The notes below the pieces were generated by a model. That model saw only the letters and a list, made by a program, of their open reading frames with translations, was not told the origin of the DNA and did not search any database. The translations under genes were made by a program, and so were the position numbers. A stretch of DNA of 41,337 nt from Acetoanaerobium noterae (GTDB lineage: Bacteria; Bacillota; Clostridia; Peptostreptococcales; Filifactoraceae), in assembly GCF_900168025.1 (NCBI RefSeq), contig NZ_FUYN01000010.1:1-41337 (forward strand), in the 5' to 3' direction. Positions 8,100 to 16,140 of the stretch are shown piece by piece; the first letter of the stretch is position 1, and each line of letters begins with the position of its first letter.

Positions 8100-8152
8100 A
8101 AGCATACACTCCAAATGTATTTTGAATATGATTTATTATAACATACGATATG

Positions 8153-8200
8153 AAAAAAGGATTAGTATCCAGATTTCCCTGAGTACTAATCCTTTGTTTT
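8153..8200 (-). terminator. Terminator after metK
   Basis: A 12-base inverted repeat, AAAGGATTAGTA and TACTAATCCTTT, flanks a 16-base loop and is followed on the minus strand by a T-run. It lies between metK and recD2, about 65 bases past the metK stop. A second T-rich stretch on the plus side makes it look bidirectional. Confidence 0.85.
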
Positions 8201-8262
8201 TATAAGCTTTTGAGTTCCATAAACAACTTATTATCGTTTAAATTACTGAATTTATTATATCT

Positions 8263-9447
8263 TTATAGTCCCGCGTCTTTTTTAATGTCGTCTACTTTGT
8301 TTAGCTCTTCCCAAGGAAGGCTTACATCTGTTCTTCCAAAGTGTCCGTAAGCTGCTGTTTGCTTAAATATCGGTCTTCTAAGTCCTAGGTCTCTAATTAT
8401 AGCTCCTGGGCGAAGATCAAAGTTTTTAGAAATGATTTCAGAAATCTTCTCATCAGCTATAATGCCTGTTCCAAATGTATCAACTAGTACTGATACAGGC
8501 TCAGCTACACCGATTGCATAAGCTAACTGAATCTCGCATTTCTTAGCAAGTCCTGCTGCTACTACGTTTTTCGCAACCCATCTAGCTGCGTATGCTGCAG
8601 AGCGGTCTACCTTTGTAGAGTCTTTACCTGAGAAAGCTCCTCCACCGTGTCTAGCGTATCCGCCGTAAGTATCTACGATGATTTTTCTTCCTGTAAGTCC
8701 TGAATCTCCTTGAGGTCCTCCGATTACGAATCTTCCTGTAGGGTTGATAAGGTACTTAGTGTTTTCATCAAGTAACTTGCTATCTACTATTGGCTTAATT
8801 ACGTTTTCGATTAAGTCTTTTTCGATTTGCTCTCTAGTTACTTCTGGGTTGTGCTGAGTAGAGATTACTATAGTGTCTATTCTTACTGGTTTGTCATCTT
8901 CATACTCTACTGTTACTTGAGTTTTTCCATCTGGTCTTAAGTAATCAAGAGTCTTGTCTTTTCTTACATCTGAAAGTCTTTTAGCTAGCTTGTGAGCTAG
9001 TGAAATAGGAAGTGGCATGAACTCTGGAGTCTCGTCACAAGCAAACCCAAACATCATACCTTGGTCTCCAGCTCCTACTGCTTCTACTTCATCTTTCATA
9101 GTTCCTTCTTTGTGCTCTAGGGCTTCGTCTACACCCATAGCGATGTCTGCACTTTGCTCGTCTATAGCATTGATTACTGCGCATGTTTCGCAGTCAAATC
9201 CATATTTTGCTCTATCGTATCCGATTTCCTTAACTGTCTCTCTTACTACTTTTTGGATATCTACGTATGCGTTTGTAGTTATTTCTCCAATTACCATAAC
9301 AAGACCTGTAGTAACTGCTGTCTCACACGCCACACGTGAGTTAGGGTCTTGAACTAATAGGGCGTCTAGGATTGAATCTGAAATTTGGTCACAGATTTTA
9401 TCTGGATGGCCCTCAGTAACAGATTCTGATGTAAATAATCTTCTCAT
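8263..9447 (-). CDS. metK: S-adenosylmethionine synthetase
   Basis: MetK makes S-adenosylmethionine from methionine and ATP, releasing phosphate and pyrophosphate. The 394-residue protein starts with the conserved [20 protein letters not shown], includes the GAGDQG methionine-binding motif (about residue 125) and the GGGAFSGKD loop (about residue 270), and has family-typical length. A GAGGAGG ribosome binding site precedes the ATG. It is monocistronic: a SAM-I riboswitch with an intrinsic terminator lies upstream and another terminator follows. Regulation is therefore by its own product through premature termination. Confidence 0.98.
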   Translation of the reverse strand: MRRLFTSESVTEGHPDKICDQISDSILDALLVQDPNSRVACETAVTTGLVMVIGEITTNAYVDIQKVVRETVKEIGYDRAKYGFDCETCAVINAIDEQSADIAMGVDEALEHKEGTMKDEVEAVGAGDQGMMFGFACDETPEFMPLPISLAHKLAKRLSDVRKDKTLDYLRPDGKTQVTVEYEDDKPVRIDTIVISTQHNPEVTREQIEKDLIENVIKPIVDSKLLDENTKYLINPTGRFVIGGPQGDSGLTGRKIIVDTYGGYARHGGGAFSGKDSTKVDRSAAYAARWVAKNVVAAGLAKKCEIQLAYAIGVAEPVSVLVDTFGTGIIADEKISEIISKNFDLRPGAIIRDLGLRRPIFKQTAAYGHFGRTDVSLPWEELNKVDDIKKDAGL

Positions 9448-9544
9448 TTAATAAATCCTCCTCATCTCTAGCATTAAATGCTGTAAACCGTATCACTTGT
9501 ATATGCCAAGGTGGCACATCGTACATAATGTAGACTTTTTTGCA

Positions 9545-9582
9545 TTAAAAAGCCTCTTCATACACATACGCAGAAGAGGCTT
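9545..9582 (-). terminator. Riboswitch-controlled terminator of the metK leader
   Basis: Minus-strand AAGCCTCTTC and GAAGAGGCTT form a ten-base stem around a 13-base loop, followed by a T-rich tract. The 5' arm also contributes CCTC to a competing antiterminator: GAGG-TAACT (9592-9600) pairs with AGTTA-AG-CCTC just downstream. Only one of the two can form. Confidence 0.9.
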
Positions 9583-9596
9583 AACTACTAAAGTTA

Positions 9597-9700
9597 CCTC
9601 ATCTGCCAAGAATATATCTCGCAGGAATTGGCACCATCTCACATTGCTGTGCTGGTTGCCGGGTTTCACAGGGCCAGTCCCTCCACCTCTCTTGATAAGG
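9597..9700 (-). promoter_or_regulatory. SAM-I (S-box) riboswitch of metK
   Basis: The minus strand contains the diagnostic S-box core: CTTATCAAGAGAGGTGGAGG, ACTGGCCC, GAAACCCGGCAACCA and GGTGCCAATTCCTGC, in order. P1 closes between CCTTATC (9694-9700) and GATGAGG (9597-9603). When SAM binds, P1 holds GAGG and the downstream terminator forms; without SAM the GAGG joins the antiterminator and metK is read. With its promoter the element fills most of the 359-base gap before metK. Confidence 0.97.
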
Positions 9701-9736
9701 TTCAAGAATTTATTCATTTATTGTGCAACGGATTTT

Positions 9737-9765
9737 ATTTTATATTAGCGAAAACCATATGTCAA
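9737..9765 (-). promoter_or_regulatory. Sigma-A promoter for metK
   Basis: Minus-strand TTGACA (9760-9765), 17 bases, then TAAAAT (9737-9742). It lies about 37 bases upstream of the riboswitch aptamer, which is the expected arrangement. Confidence 0.7.
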
Positions 9766-9806
9766 TATGTTTTTGAAAAATATTTTTTACTATTTTTGTA
9801 TCAGTT

Positions 9807-11801
9807 TTATGGAGTAAGCACAGGCTTGAATCCATATACCAATTTTCCATCTGCTTCAGCAAACTGAAGGTATTTTATATCTTGATATATATTAGATTTT
9901 GGCATAGATGCATAGTCTACTACACTGATATAGCTTACGTTTCCATCTACTCTAGAGGAAAAACTCTTTCCTGAATATACAACATATACATTCTTAGTCT
10001 TTGCTTCTTTTTGAATGATTTTGTCAAATGCATTTTGGTCTATGCTATCTGCTGACTTGTCACTGCCTTGAAGCACTATAACTACATTCCCAGCACTCTT
10101 TGACATTAGTCCTTTTAAATAGTCCCATTGACCTTTTACCTTGTATACTCCGCCATTTCTGTTGTCTACGCTAATAAATGTTGTGTTTCCAGCGGTTTTA
10201 TATTTATATGCCCCATTAAAGGCTTCCTTTGGGGCTGACACCGCTCCTAAAAATGCGTTATCCGCAGCACCTAGAGTCATTACAGCTTGGTTTGCGCTAG
10301 CTGAGCTAGCAAGCTTTGCCTTAAATGCCTGATCTATTATGCTCTCTCCACCTGACATGCTTCCAAATACTGCTGCTGTTCCTGAAGCGGGAAGAGTCTG
10401 AACCATTTTTGAATCAGGTGCATTTTTCTTAAGTATTTCTACAGGAATTTTTCCAGTAACTCCTCCATATGAAGCTACTATATTTCCACTTCCTGATGAA
10501 GTAGGAGTGAAATATCTACCATCAAAGTTTCCTGATATGCCTTCTCCAAAAACCTGAAAGCTAGGAGTAGTTATATCTATAGGATTTTTGGAAGCATCAA
10601 AAGCTCTTATAGCAAGCTCTACCTTGTCTCCTTGGAAGATAGTTTCATTTAGCACAGAAATTTCAATCTGAGAAATACTACCTTTTGGCGCAGTATTTTT
10701 TATAGTAAGCCCATTAACAAGTGACCTTTCTGCAGATGCCATAGTATTTTGAATTTTCCCGTCTGCCATCAGCTGTGTGGACCCTCCTCCATCTAGCATC
10801 ATAGCATCCTTTGCACCTAGTGCTTTCATATACGCTTGCATATCTTTTTCATCCATTCCTATAAACGGAGATTTTCTGCCGTCTACAGTTACTATGAGCA
10901 TTTTTTTATCTGCTGTGATTCCTAGAGCTGTTCTTTGGCTTTTTCCACTTACACTCTGGGTTATGGATGTCTCTGCTCCATTTTTAAGAAGCATCGTTCC
11001 CCCACCTATTGCAGTTTTTATATTGTTGTAATTTAAGTTTATATCTGTTTTTAGCTTGACCTTTTCTCCTGGAGTAAACGCACCTTGAAGCACGAAGCTA
11101 TTTGCTCCAGCTGCCAGTATCACGTAGCCATTTTCAGGAATTGCCACACTAGGCTGACCATATCTTACCTCTCTTACGATGTCGTTTTCTACTACTATCT
11201 CTGTAAGGTCAAAATAAGTTTTGTTAGCACCTGGGCTGTTAGGAGTGTATTCTTTAGTGTATATTACTATGTTTCCATAGTCTTTACTCGGTTTATTTAT
11301 TGCTGAGATATCTACATTTATACCTCTTGAGCTATTTTCTACCTGAACATTTGAATATAGGTAGGCAAGAAGTGCATTGCCTGTAGAGTCAACTAGCAAG
11401 GAAGCGTATTTATTAAGCTCATAATGAGGACTTGAAAGCTGCTTCCCATCCTTTACTATAGGCCCTATAGAAAATGCTGGGGTAGACATCGAGAAAAAAT
11501 CACCGTTCACCGCCGCAACTACGCCTTGCTCCTGATTTACCATGTTGCTAAGTGTTGTTCTGTTTATAAAGCCACTTTTATTAAATAAGACATCCAGCTT
11601 TACAGATGGATTGTTTAAGTCTACTTCAAGTATATTTACGTTCTGGACTCCCCACTCGTAAAAGCTAGATACCTTTTTTAGATTTACCCCTTGACTTAGT
11701 GGAATCTGATATCTGGATTCATCTATTACATTTGCAAAGGATACTGCTGGAGTTAATCCCATTAGCATCGCTAGCATAAGAGCCGCAAATTGTTTTTTCA
11801 T
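9807..11801 (-). CDS. Secreted phosphodiester glycosidase (NAGPA) family protein with degenerate C-terminal domain
   Basis: A 664-residue exported protein with a signal peptide (residues 1-23, ending VSFA). Residues about 180-370 carry the NAGPA/phosphodiester glycosidase signatures: TAIGGGTMLLKNG, LGITADKKMLIVTVDGR and MMLDGGGSTQL. The family includes enzymes that remove sugar-1-phosphodiester caps and is common in Gram-positive secreted proteins of uncertain substrate. A bacterial Ig-like stretch (about 375-455) follows. Residues about 470-655 resemble the metallophosphoesterase-like module often fused behind NAGPA (FISVDNRNGGVYKV, NVVIVLQG) but lack the usual metal-binding His and Asp residues, so it is probably non-catalytic. 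The ATG has a GAAGGAG site. The substrate cannot be named. Confidence 0.8.
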   Translation of the reverse strand: MKKQFAALMLAMLMGLTPAVSFANVIDESRYQIPLSQGVNLKKVSSFYEWGVQNVNILEVDLNNPSVKLDVLFNKSGFINRTTLSNMVNQEQGVVAAVNGDFFSMSTPAFSIGPIVKDGKQLSSPHYELNKYASLLVDSTGNALLAYLYSNVQVENSSRGINVDISAINKPSKDYGNIVIYTKEYTPNSPGANKTYFDLTEIVVENDIVREVRYGQPSVAIPENGYVILAAGANSFVLQGAFTPGEKVKLKTDINLNYNNIKTAIGGGTMLLKNGAETSITQSVSGKSQRTALGITADKKMLIVTVDGRKSPFIGMDEKDMQAYMKALGAKDAMMLDGGGSTQLMADGKIQNTMASAERSLVNGLTIKNTAPKGSISQIEISVLNETIFQGDKVELAIRAFDASKNPIDITTPSFQVFGEGISGNFDGRYFTPTSSGSGNIVASYGGVTGKIPVEILKKNAPDSKMVQTLPASGTAAVFGSMSGGESIIDQAFKAKLASSASANQAVMTLGAADNAFLGAVSAPKEAFNGAYKYKTAGNTTFISVDNRNGGVYKVKGQWDYLKGLMSKSAGNVVIVLQGSDKSADSIDQNAFDKIIQKEAKTKNVYVVYSGKSFSSRVDGNVSYISVVDYASMPKSNIYQDIKYLQFAEADGKLVYGFKPVLTP

Positions 11802-11958
11802 GTTTTACATCTCCTTCATAACACAAAAGACATACTCTGATGTCAAAAAATCTGTTAATGGTTTTAGTTATACCTTCTCGCACTATATCTTAAGTCAAAA
11901 GCAAAAAAGATACAATTACATAGTGATTACAGTTCTGTTTCAGTTAGCCTTCCTATGA

Positions 11959-11964
11959 TATAAT
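11959..11964 (+). promoter_or_regulatory. Extended -10 promoter for the small exporter gene
   Basis: TGATATAAT gives a TG-extended -10 (TATAAT at 11959-11964), 70 bases before the start at 12035. No clear -35 is seen, which is common for extended -10 promoters. Confidence 0.45.
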
Positions 11965-12034
11965 ACAGATGTTGTAATATAGCGATACTAAAAACTTGCT
12001 CTAAACCTACTAGAGTATATCGGAGGATAAATAT

Positions 12035-12499
12035 ATGAATGATTTTTTTGTAAACCTCAGTCACGAGGTCTACGTTTTTTTGCTCGCAGCAGTGCCTCTA
12101 ATCGAGCTCAGGGGAGCTATTCCACTAGGTATAGGACTTGGAATGAGTCCTTGGGAAGCTTACTGGGTTTCTGTTGCAGGCTCTACACTTCCTGCTCCTT
12201 TTCTCATTTTGTTTTTTAGAAAAATTTTAGAATTTATGGAAGAGAAGAACATTTTTAAATGGTTTACTGATTTTTTAAATAACCATATCTACAAAAAATC
12301 AAAAAAACTAAAGGCAGCGAATATACTCGGAATTTATGTATTCGTCGCTATTCCACTGCCTTCTACTGGAGCCTACACAGGCTCAGCACTTGCTTCAATT
12401 TTAAATATCCGTATGAAGTATGCTCTTCCTGCCATATTTTTTGGAAACATGACAGCAGGCTTTATCATGATGATGCTCTCACACGCTATAATGCTCTAG
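12035..12499 (+). CDS. Small multidrug export family membrane protein (COG2426)
   Basis: A 154-residue protein with about four hydrophobic segments. The conserved N-terminal motif VPLIELRGAIPLGIGLGMSP and the C-terminal PLPSTGAYTGSALASIL are typical of the Sm_multidrug_ex family (PF06695), related by fold to DedA-type membrane proteins. The substrate is unknown despite the family name. The start has a CGGAGGA ribosome binding site seven to eight bases before ATG and a TATAAT upstream. It converges with the AEC transporter gene; the two stop codons share the palindrome CTAG at 12496-12499. Confidence 0.85.
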   Translation: MNDFFVNLSHEVYVFLLAAVPLIELRGAIPLGIGLGMSPWEAYWVSVAGSTLPAPFLILFFRKILEFMEEKNIFKWFTDFLNNHIYKKSKKLKAANILGIYVFVAIPLPSTGAYTGSALASILNIRMKYALPAIFFGNMTAGFIMMMLSHAIML

Positions 12500-13425
12500 C
12501 CTAAAAACAGAGCTATGAGAGGTATAGTAACTAGAGACATTAAGGTTGTTAAAAATATAAGCTGAGATGCTAGAAGCTCGTCACTTTCATAGCGAGTAGC
12601 AAATATAGCTACATTCGCAGCTACTGGCATAGCCGTTATTATTATAGGAATCTTTAAAAAATAACCATCTAGCTTTAATATCGTAAAAAGAACAATCATT
12701 ATCGCTGGAATTACTGCAACTTTTATAACTGCTGTGAGTAGCAGTTTTTTGTTTGCAAAAATTGCATCTACTCTAGTTCTAGCTAGTGTGCTTCCAACTG
12801 CCAGCATGGCAAGAGGAGTGGTAGCTGAGGCTAAATATAACAGCGTACTATCTAGTATCGGAGGAAGTTTAATTGAAAGTATAAACAAAGTAAAGCCTAT
12901 AGCTACTGCTATTGTTCCTGGATTAAGTAAGGCTGCGAGTCCTTTTTTCTTAGATGCTGAGCTATCAGATGATCTGCTCAGCATATGAACTCCAACTGTC
13001 CACATCAAAAGGTCAAAAGGCATATTAAATAATGATGTATAGAATATTCCTTGAGTTCCGTAAAGTCCCTGGGTTATAGGGTACCCCATAAAGCCTACGT
13101 TTGGAAATATCATAGCTGTCTGAAATACGTCCTTTTCCTTACCCTTTGCTCTAAGTAGCTTTGCAAATAGATATGAAAGCGAAATCGTACCTGCATAAAC
13201 AGCTATAGCCATTCCTATCATCTTTAAGCTCTGACCTAGTAGCTCTATAGAAAAATCAAACTGCATAGCTCTTATTATAAGAGCTGGAAGAGTAATATAT
13301 AAAACTAGAGTACTAATTTCTTTAGCTCCATGCTTTGTTATCATCTGCTGTTTTCCTGCTATATATCCAACTAATATCAGCAAAAACAGCACTAATACTT
13401 GAGAAAAAATCGTCCAAAAGTCCAT
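12496..13425 (-). CDS. AEC-family auxin-efflux-carrier-like transporter
   Basis: A 309-residue integral membrane protein with about ten hydrophobic segments in two halves, as in the auxin efflux carrier/AEC family (COG0679) that exports or imports organic acids such as malate. Recognisable parts are VLVLFLLILVGYIAGK at the N-terminus, a mid-protein MIFPNVGFMGYPITQ motif, and NVAIFATRY near the C-terminus. The ATG at 13425 (MDFWTIF) was preferred over GTG at 13440 because a GGTGA-like site is properly spaced to it. The substrate cannot be inferred from context. Its stop overlaps that of the convergent exporter gene. Confidence 0.88.
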   Translation of the reverse strand: MDFWTIFSQVLVLFLLILVGYIAGKQQMITKHGAKEISTLVLYITLPALIIRAMQFDFSIELLGQSLKMIGMAIAVYAGTISLSYLFAKLLRAKGKEKDVFQTAMIFPNVGFMGYPITQGLYGTQGIFYTSLFNMPFDLLMWTVGVHMLSRSSDSSASKKKGLAALLNPGTIAVAIGFTLFILSIKLPPILDSTLLYLASATTPLAMLAVGSTLARTRVDAIFANKKLLLTAVIKVAVIPAIMIVLFTILKLDGYFLKIPIIITAMPVAANVAIFATRYESDELLASQLIFLTTLMSLVTIPLIALFLG

Positions 13426-13526
13426 TTTTATCACCGTCACTTTTTATAAATTAGGAACAAAATCAAAATTATCTTTACTACCATGAAAATAATCCTGTTT
13501 TTAATTTCAATGCTTGTATACATAAA

Positions 13527-13580
13527 ACAAAACCACTTAGATTATTATCTCATAAAAAAGACAAATCTAAATGGTTTTTT
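13527..13580 (-). terminator. Probable terminator downstream of flgJ
   Basis: AACCA-C-TTAGATT and AATCTAA-A-TGGTT form an interrupted 12-base-pair stem with a loop of about 20 bases. T-rich tracts flank both sides, so it could work in either direction. It lies between flgJ and the AEC gene. The rest of this 239-base gap is T-rich and shows nothing else apart from the repeat next to flgJ. Confidence 0.55.
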
Positions 13581-13623
13581 TAGTTGTTATAATTTTCTTT
13601 ATATTTCTTTTTTTATATTTCTC

Positions 13624-13673
13624 AATAATTCTTCTTATTTCTTTATAATTCTTAATAATCCTTCTTATTTCTT
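13624..13673. repeat. Imperfect direct repeat covering the flgJ stop codon
   Basis: A 20-base unit (AATAATTCTTCTTATTTCTT) at 13624-13643 recurs with one mismatch at 13654-13673, a 30-base period. The right copy contains the last codons and stop of flgJ, so the left copy looks like a small tandem duplication of the gene's end. Confidence 0.7.
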
Positions 13674-13967
13674 GTAGGTCTTAGTGTACTGCTCATATAT
13701 CATTTTGGCTATACCCATAGATTGATTTTTTGACACATCTTCCGCATATCTTTCTAGCATAAAATCCGTCATGATATCCTTACCTGGAGCTTTTTCTTCG
13801 TCTTCATTTTCAGGAATAGTGGCTTTCATCTGCTTGAGCATGATTTTTAGAAATTCCGCTTCCATCTCTCCAGCAACCTTTTTAAGCTTTTCCTTTTCCA
13901 TCTCGCTCATCTGTTCATCCTTGTAGCTTACTGGGATGTTAGTAGGTATAAAAGGCTTAATATCCAT
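13665..13967 (-). CDS. flgJ: Rod-binding protein FlgJ, short form without muramidase domain
   Basis: A 100-residue protein matching the N-terminal rod-binding domain of FlgJ (KKVAGEMEAEFLKIMLKQMKA around residues 30-50; DFMLERYAEDVSKNQSMGIAKMI at 65-90). It helps assemble the flagellar rod. The peptidoglycan-hydrolase half of enterobacterial FlgJ is absent, as is usual in Firmicutes. A GGAGGT ribosome binding site precedes the ATG, ten bases after the flhP/flgG stop, so it is the last gene of the flhO-flgG-flgJ operon. A wall-cutting partner must be encoded elsewhere. Confidence 0.9.
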   Translation of the reverse strand: MDIKPFIPTNIPVSYKDEQMSEMEKEKLKKVAGEMEAEFLKIMLKQMKATIPENEDEEKAPGKDIMTDFMLERYAEDVSKNQSMGIAKMIYEQYTKTYKK

Positions 13968-13977
13968 AATCTACCTC

Positions 13978-14778
13978 CTATCTTTTAAGTGAGTTTACTG
14001 TCTGCATCATATCGTCTGCTGTCTGAATGGATTTTGAGTTTATTTCGTAAGCTCTTTGAGCCATAATCATTCTTACCATCTCGTCAACTAGCTGAACGTT
14101 TGATGTTTCTAAAAATCCTTGGTATAGTTTAGTGTCTTTACTTTCATCTTCTTCTATTACTGGCTCTCCTGAGTTTGCAGTCTGAGAGAAGAAGTTGTTT
14201 CCCATAGCCTGAAGTCCTTCTGGATTAATAAACTGAACGATTTGAATCTGACCTAGCTCTACTATCTCTCCTGCTTCATCCTGAGCCGTAACCATGCCTT
14301 CCTCTGATATAGAGAAGTTTCTCATAGTAGATTCAACTTCTATTACGTCATCGTCTGTAGATAGTACAGTGTAGCCCTGGGAAGTAACTAGAGTCATAAC
14401 ATCTCCGTCTACAGAAAACTTAAAGTTTCCATCTCTAGTAAACAGCTGCTCTGGATTGCCAGTTGGATTCTCAACTACGAAAAATCCTGGTCCTTCTAAA
14501 GCAACGTCTGTAGGATTTTCAGTTTTTTCTAGATTTCCATTTGTGAACAATCTAGAAGTAGCAACAGGTCTTACTCCATGACCTATTTGGAGATTTACAG
14601 GCTCTCCTAGCTCAGGGTCATTTGATACGCTTTTCATCGATGTATAAAGTAAATCCTTAAATTCTGTTTTTTGTTTTTTGAATCCTGTAGTATTTACGTT
14701 TGCAAGGTTGTTTGATATTGTATCCATGTTTAACTGTTGCGCTCTCATTCCACTAGCCGCAGTCCAAAGTGCTCTCAT
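13978..14778 (-). CDS. flgG: Flagellar basal-body rod protein FlgG (FlhP-like)
   Basis: A 266-residue distal-rod protein. It begins MRALWTAASGMRAQQLNMDT followed by the SNNLANVNTTGFKK rod signature, has the GPGFFVV and FTRDGNFKFS motifs in the middle, and ends with the C-terminal MVRMIMAQRAYEINSKSIQTAD helix. All are hallmarks of FlgG/FlhP. B. subtilis carries flhO-flhP next to mbl in the same order, so this may be the FlhP ortholog. The start has AGAGGAAG upstream. It is second in the operon, about 97 bases after flhO. Confidence 0.94.
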   Translation of the reverse strand: MRALWTAASGMRAQQLNMDTISNNLANVNTTGFKKQKTEFKDLLYTSMKSVSNDPELGEPVNLQIGHGVRPVATSRLFTNGNLEKTENPTDVALEGPGFFVVENPTGNPEQLFTRDGNFKFSVDGDVMTLVTSQGYTVLSTDDDVIEVESTMRNFSISEEGMVTAQDEAGEIVELGQIQIVQFINPEGLQAMGNNFFSQTANSGEPVIEEDESKDTKLYQGFLETSNVQLVDEMVRMIMAQRAYEINSKSIQTADDMMQTVNSLKR

Positions 14779-14875
14779 ATTTATCTTCCTCTCTAATATA
14801 CATATTTATTTTCAGTTATATAGATATTTTACTTCCTTAACTTTATTACTATAACCCATTAATACTAAGTATATA

Positions 14876-15994
14876 TTATATTTTACCTATTTCATTTGCG
14901 GCTTTTGACATTATGTCATCATATGACCTTATAACTTTTTGACCGCTTTCGTAGCCTCTAAGCAAATTTATCATTTCAGCCATTTCTGATATGATATCTA
15001 CGTTTGAGCCTTCTAAATATCCTTGGAGCACCTGTCCATCAAACTCAGTTTCATCGGCTTCGATGCCATCTGCCATGGTAAGGTAGCTTTCTCCTTGCTT
15101 TATCATGCTCTCAGTATTTGCTATATTTACTACTCCAAGTGTATCTATTTCCTCTGGCTCGCCATCTATGGTTGCCACTATGTTTCCAAATTTATCTATG
15201 TCTATTTTTGAAGCTCCCTCTGGAACTGTAATTTCATTGTCGCTGGCAGAAAGCACTACATTTCCACTATAATCCACTAAAATTCCTTCTGGATTAATAG
15301 AAAAGCCACCATTTCTGCTATATTTTACTTGATTGTCCTGCATATCTAATATTTTGAAAAATCCTTTACCCTCTATTGCTACGTGAAGAGGATTTTCTGT
15401 AGGGTCTAAATTACCTTGATTAAAGTTAATCATAGACCTGTCAGCTAGTGCTCCACCATTCATAGTTCCTATAACCTGAGCATTTACAGCCGTTATAATT
15501 CTAGCTACGTCTTGTCCTCCTGCTTGCAGTATGCCGTTTGGAAGTAGAGTAATCGCACCGTCTGGCGCTGAAATAGGATTGCCATTTACATCTAAAAGAT
15601 AGGCTCCAAATTTCGCATGAGTATTGCTGTCTGAATCTCTCAGCGCTGTTCTAAGATAACCTTCCTCATCTCTAGTTATTTTAGCAGATTTATGATAGCC
15701 TATGCCATGTCTATCTTCCATTCTAAGATATCCCGAGGTTATTTCTATTGATACAATCGAATCGTTTGTCTGAAAATCTGCTGGAGGATCTACATTTACA
15801 AGCTGCCTAGTAGGTCTTAGATTATTTTCTACTCCATTTAGTTTTACCATGAGCTGCTCTGGAAAAGACTCCGTAACTAGAACATCTTTTTTAAATGCCG
15901 TAGTTTGAGAGTTTGCGATGTTGCTTGTAATTACATCTATTCTTTTTGAGTCCGTTCTCATGCCATTTGTAGCTGTATAAATACCTCTAAACAT
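14876..15994 (-). CDS. flhO: Flagellar hook-basal body protein, FlhO/FlgF type
   Basis: A 372-residue rod protein with the N-terminal signature MFRGIYTATNGMRTDSKRID then SNIANSQTTAFKK, a central GKGFFKI motif, and the C-terminal EMAEMINLLRGYESGQKVI helix. It is larger than FlgG because of an inserted middle domain, as in FlhO/FlgF proteins. The ATG at 15994 follows GGAGGG at 15999-16004; the frame could be extended to a TTG at 16006, but that codon overlaps the ribosome binding site. It is the first gene of flhO-flgG-flgJ, downstream of mbl, with a terminator-like hairpin right before it. Confidence 0.93.
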   Translation of the reverse strand: MFRGIYTATNGMRTDSKRIDVITSNIANSQTTAFKKDVLVTESFPEQLMVKLNGVENNLRPTRQLVNVDPPADFQTNDSIVSIEITSGYLRMEDRHGIGYHKSAKITRDEEGYLRTALRDSDSNTHAKFGAYLLDVNGNPISAPDGAITLLPNGILQAGGQDVARIITAVNAQVIGTMNGGALADRSMINFNQGNLDPTENPLHVAIEGKGFFKILDMQDNQVKYSRNGGFSINPEGILVDYSGNVVLSASDNEITVPEGASKIDIDKFGNIVATIDGEPEEIDTLGVVNIANTESMIKQGESYLTMADGIEADETEFDGQVLQGYLEGSNVDIISEMAEMINLLRGYESGQKVIRSYDDIMSKAANEIGKI

Positions 15995-16011
15995 AATTCC
16001 CTCCAAGTTTA

Positions 16012-16042
16012 CAAAAAAAGTCTATTAGCTAGGCTAATAGAC
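16012..16042 (-). terminator. Terminator or attenuator between mbl and flhO
   Basis: Minus-strand GTCTATTAGC and GCTAATAGAC form a ten-base stem with a three-base loop, then seven T. The T-run ends about ten bases before the flhO ribosome binding site. It may end the murA-mbl transcript, or it could be a conditional attenuator if the flhO promoter lies upstream of it. Confidence 0.82.
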
Positions 16043-16081
16043 TCCTTATGTACATCATCTAATTAAATTCAGATTAATGCA

Positions 16082-16102
16082 TTACAGGATATAGCCCTGT
16101 AA
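16082..16102 (-). other. Perfect hairpin in the mbl-flhO gap
   Basis: TTACAGG and CCTGTAA pair perfectly around seven bases. No T-run follows, so it is not a terminator by itself. It lies about 40 bases upstream of the terminator hairpin and could be a leader RNA element or an operator. Confidence 0.5.
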
Positions 16103-16140
16103 CCTTTATCGACATTTCTATAGAATTTACCTATAGTTCT

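Noticed and set aside
9493-9867. Reading frames over the metK leader
   Set aside because: They overlap the SAM riboswitch and its terminator; no ribosome binding site and composition is explained by RNA structure.
13483-13677. Plus-strand frame of 64 codons between the AEC gene and flgJ
   Set aside because: Low-complexity, T-rich translation across a terminator and repeat; no ribosome binding site.
16110-16130. Sigma-D promoter for flhO
   Set aside because: GTCGATAA fits the -10, but the nearest TAAA is 12 bases upstream rather than 15, so it was not listed as a promoter.
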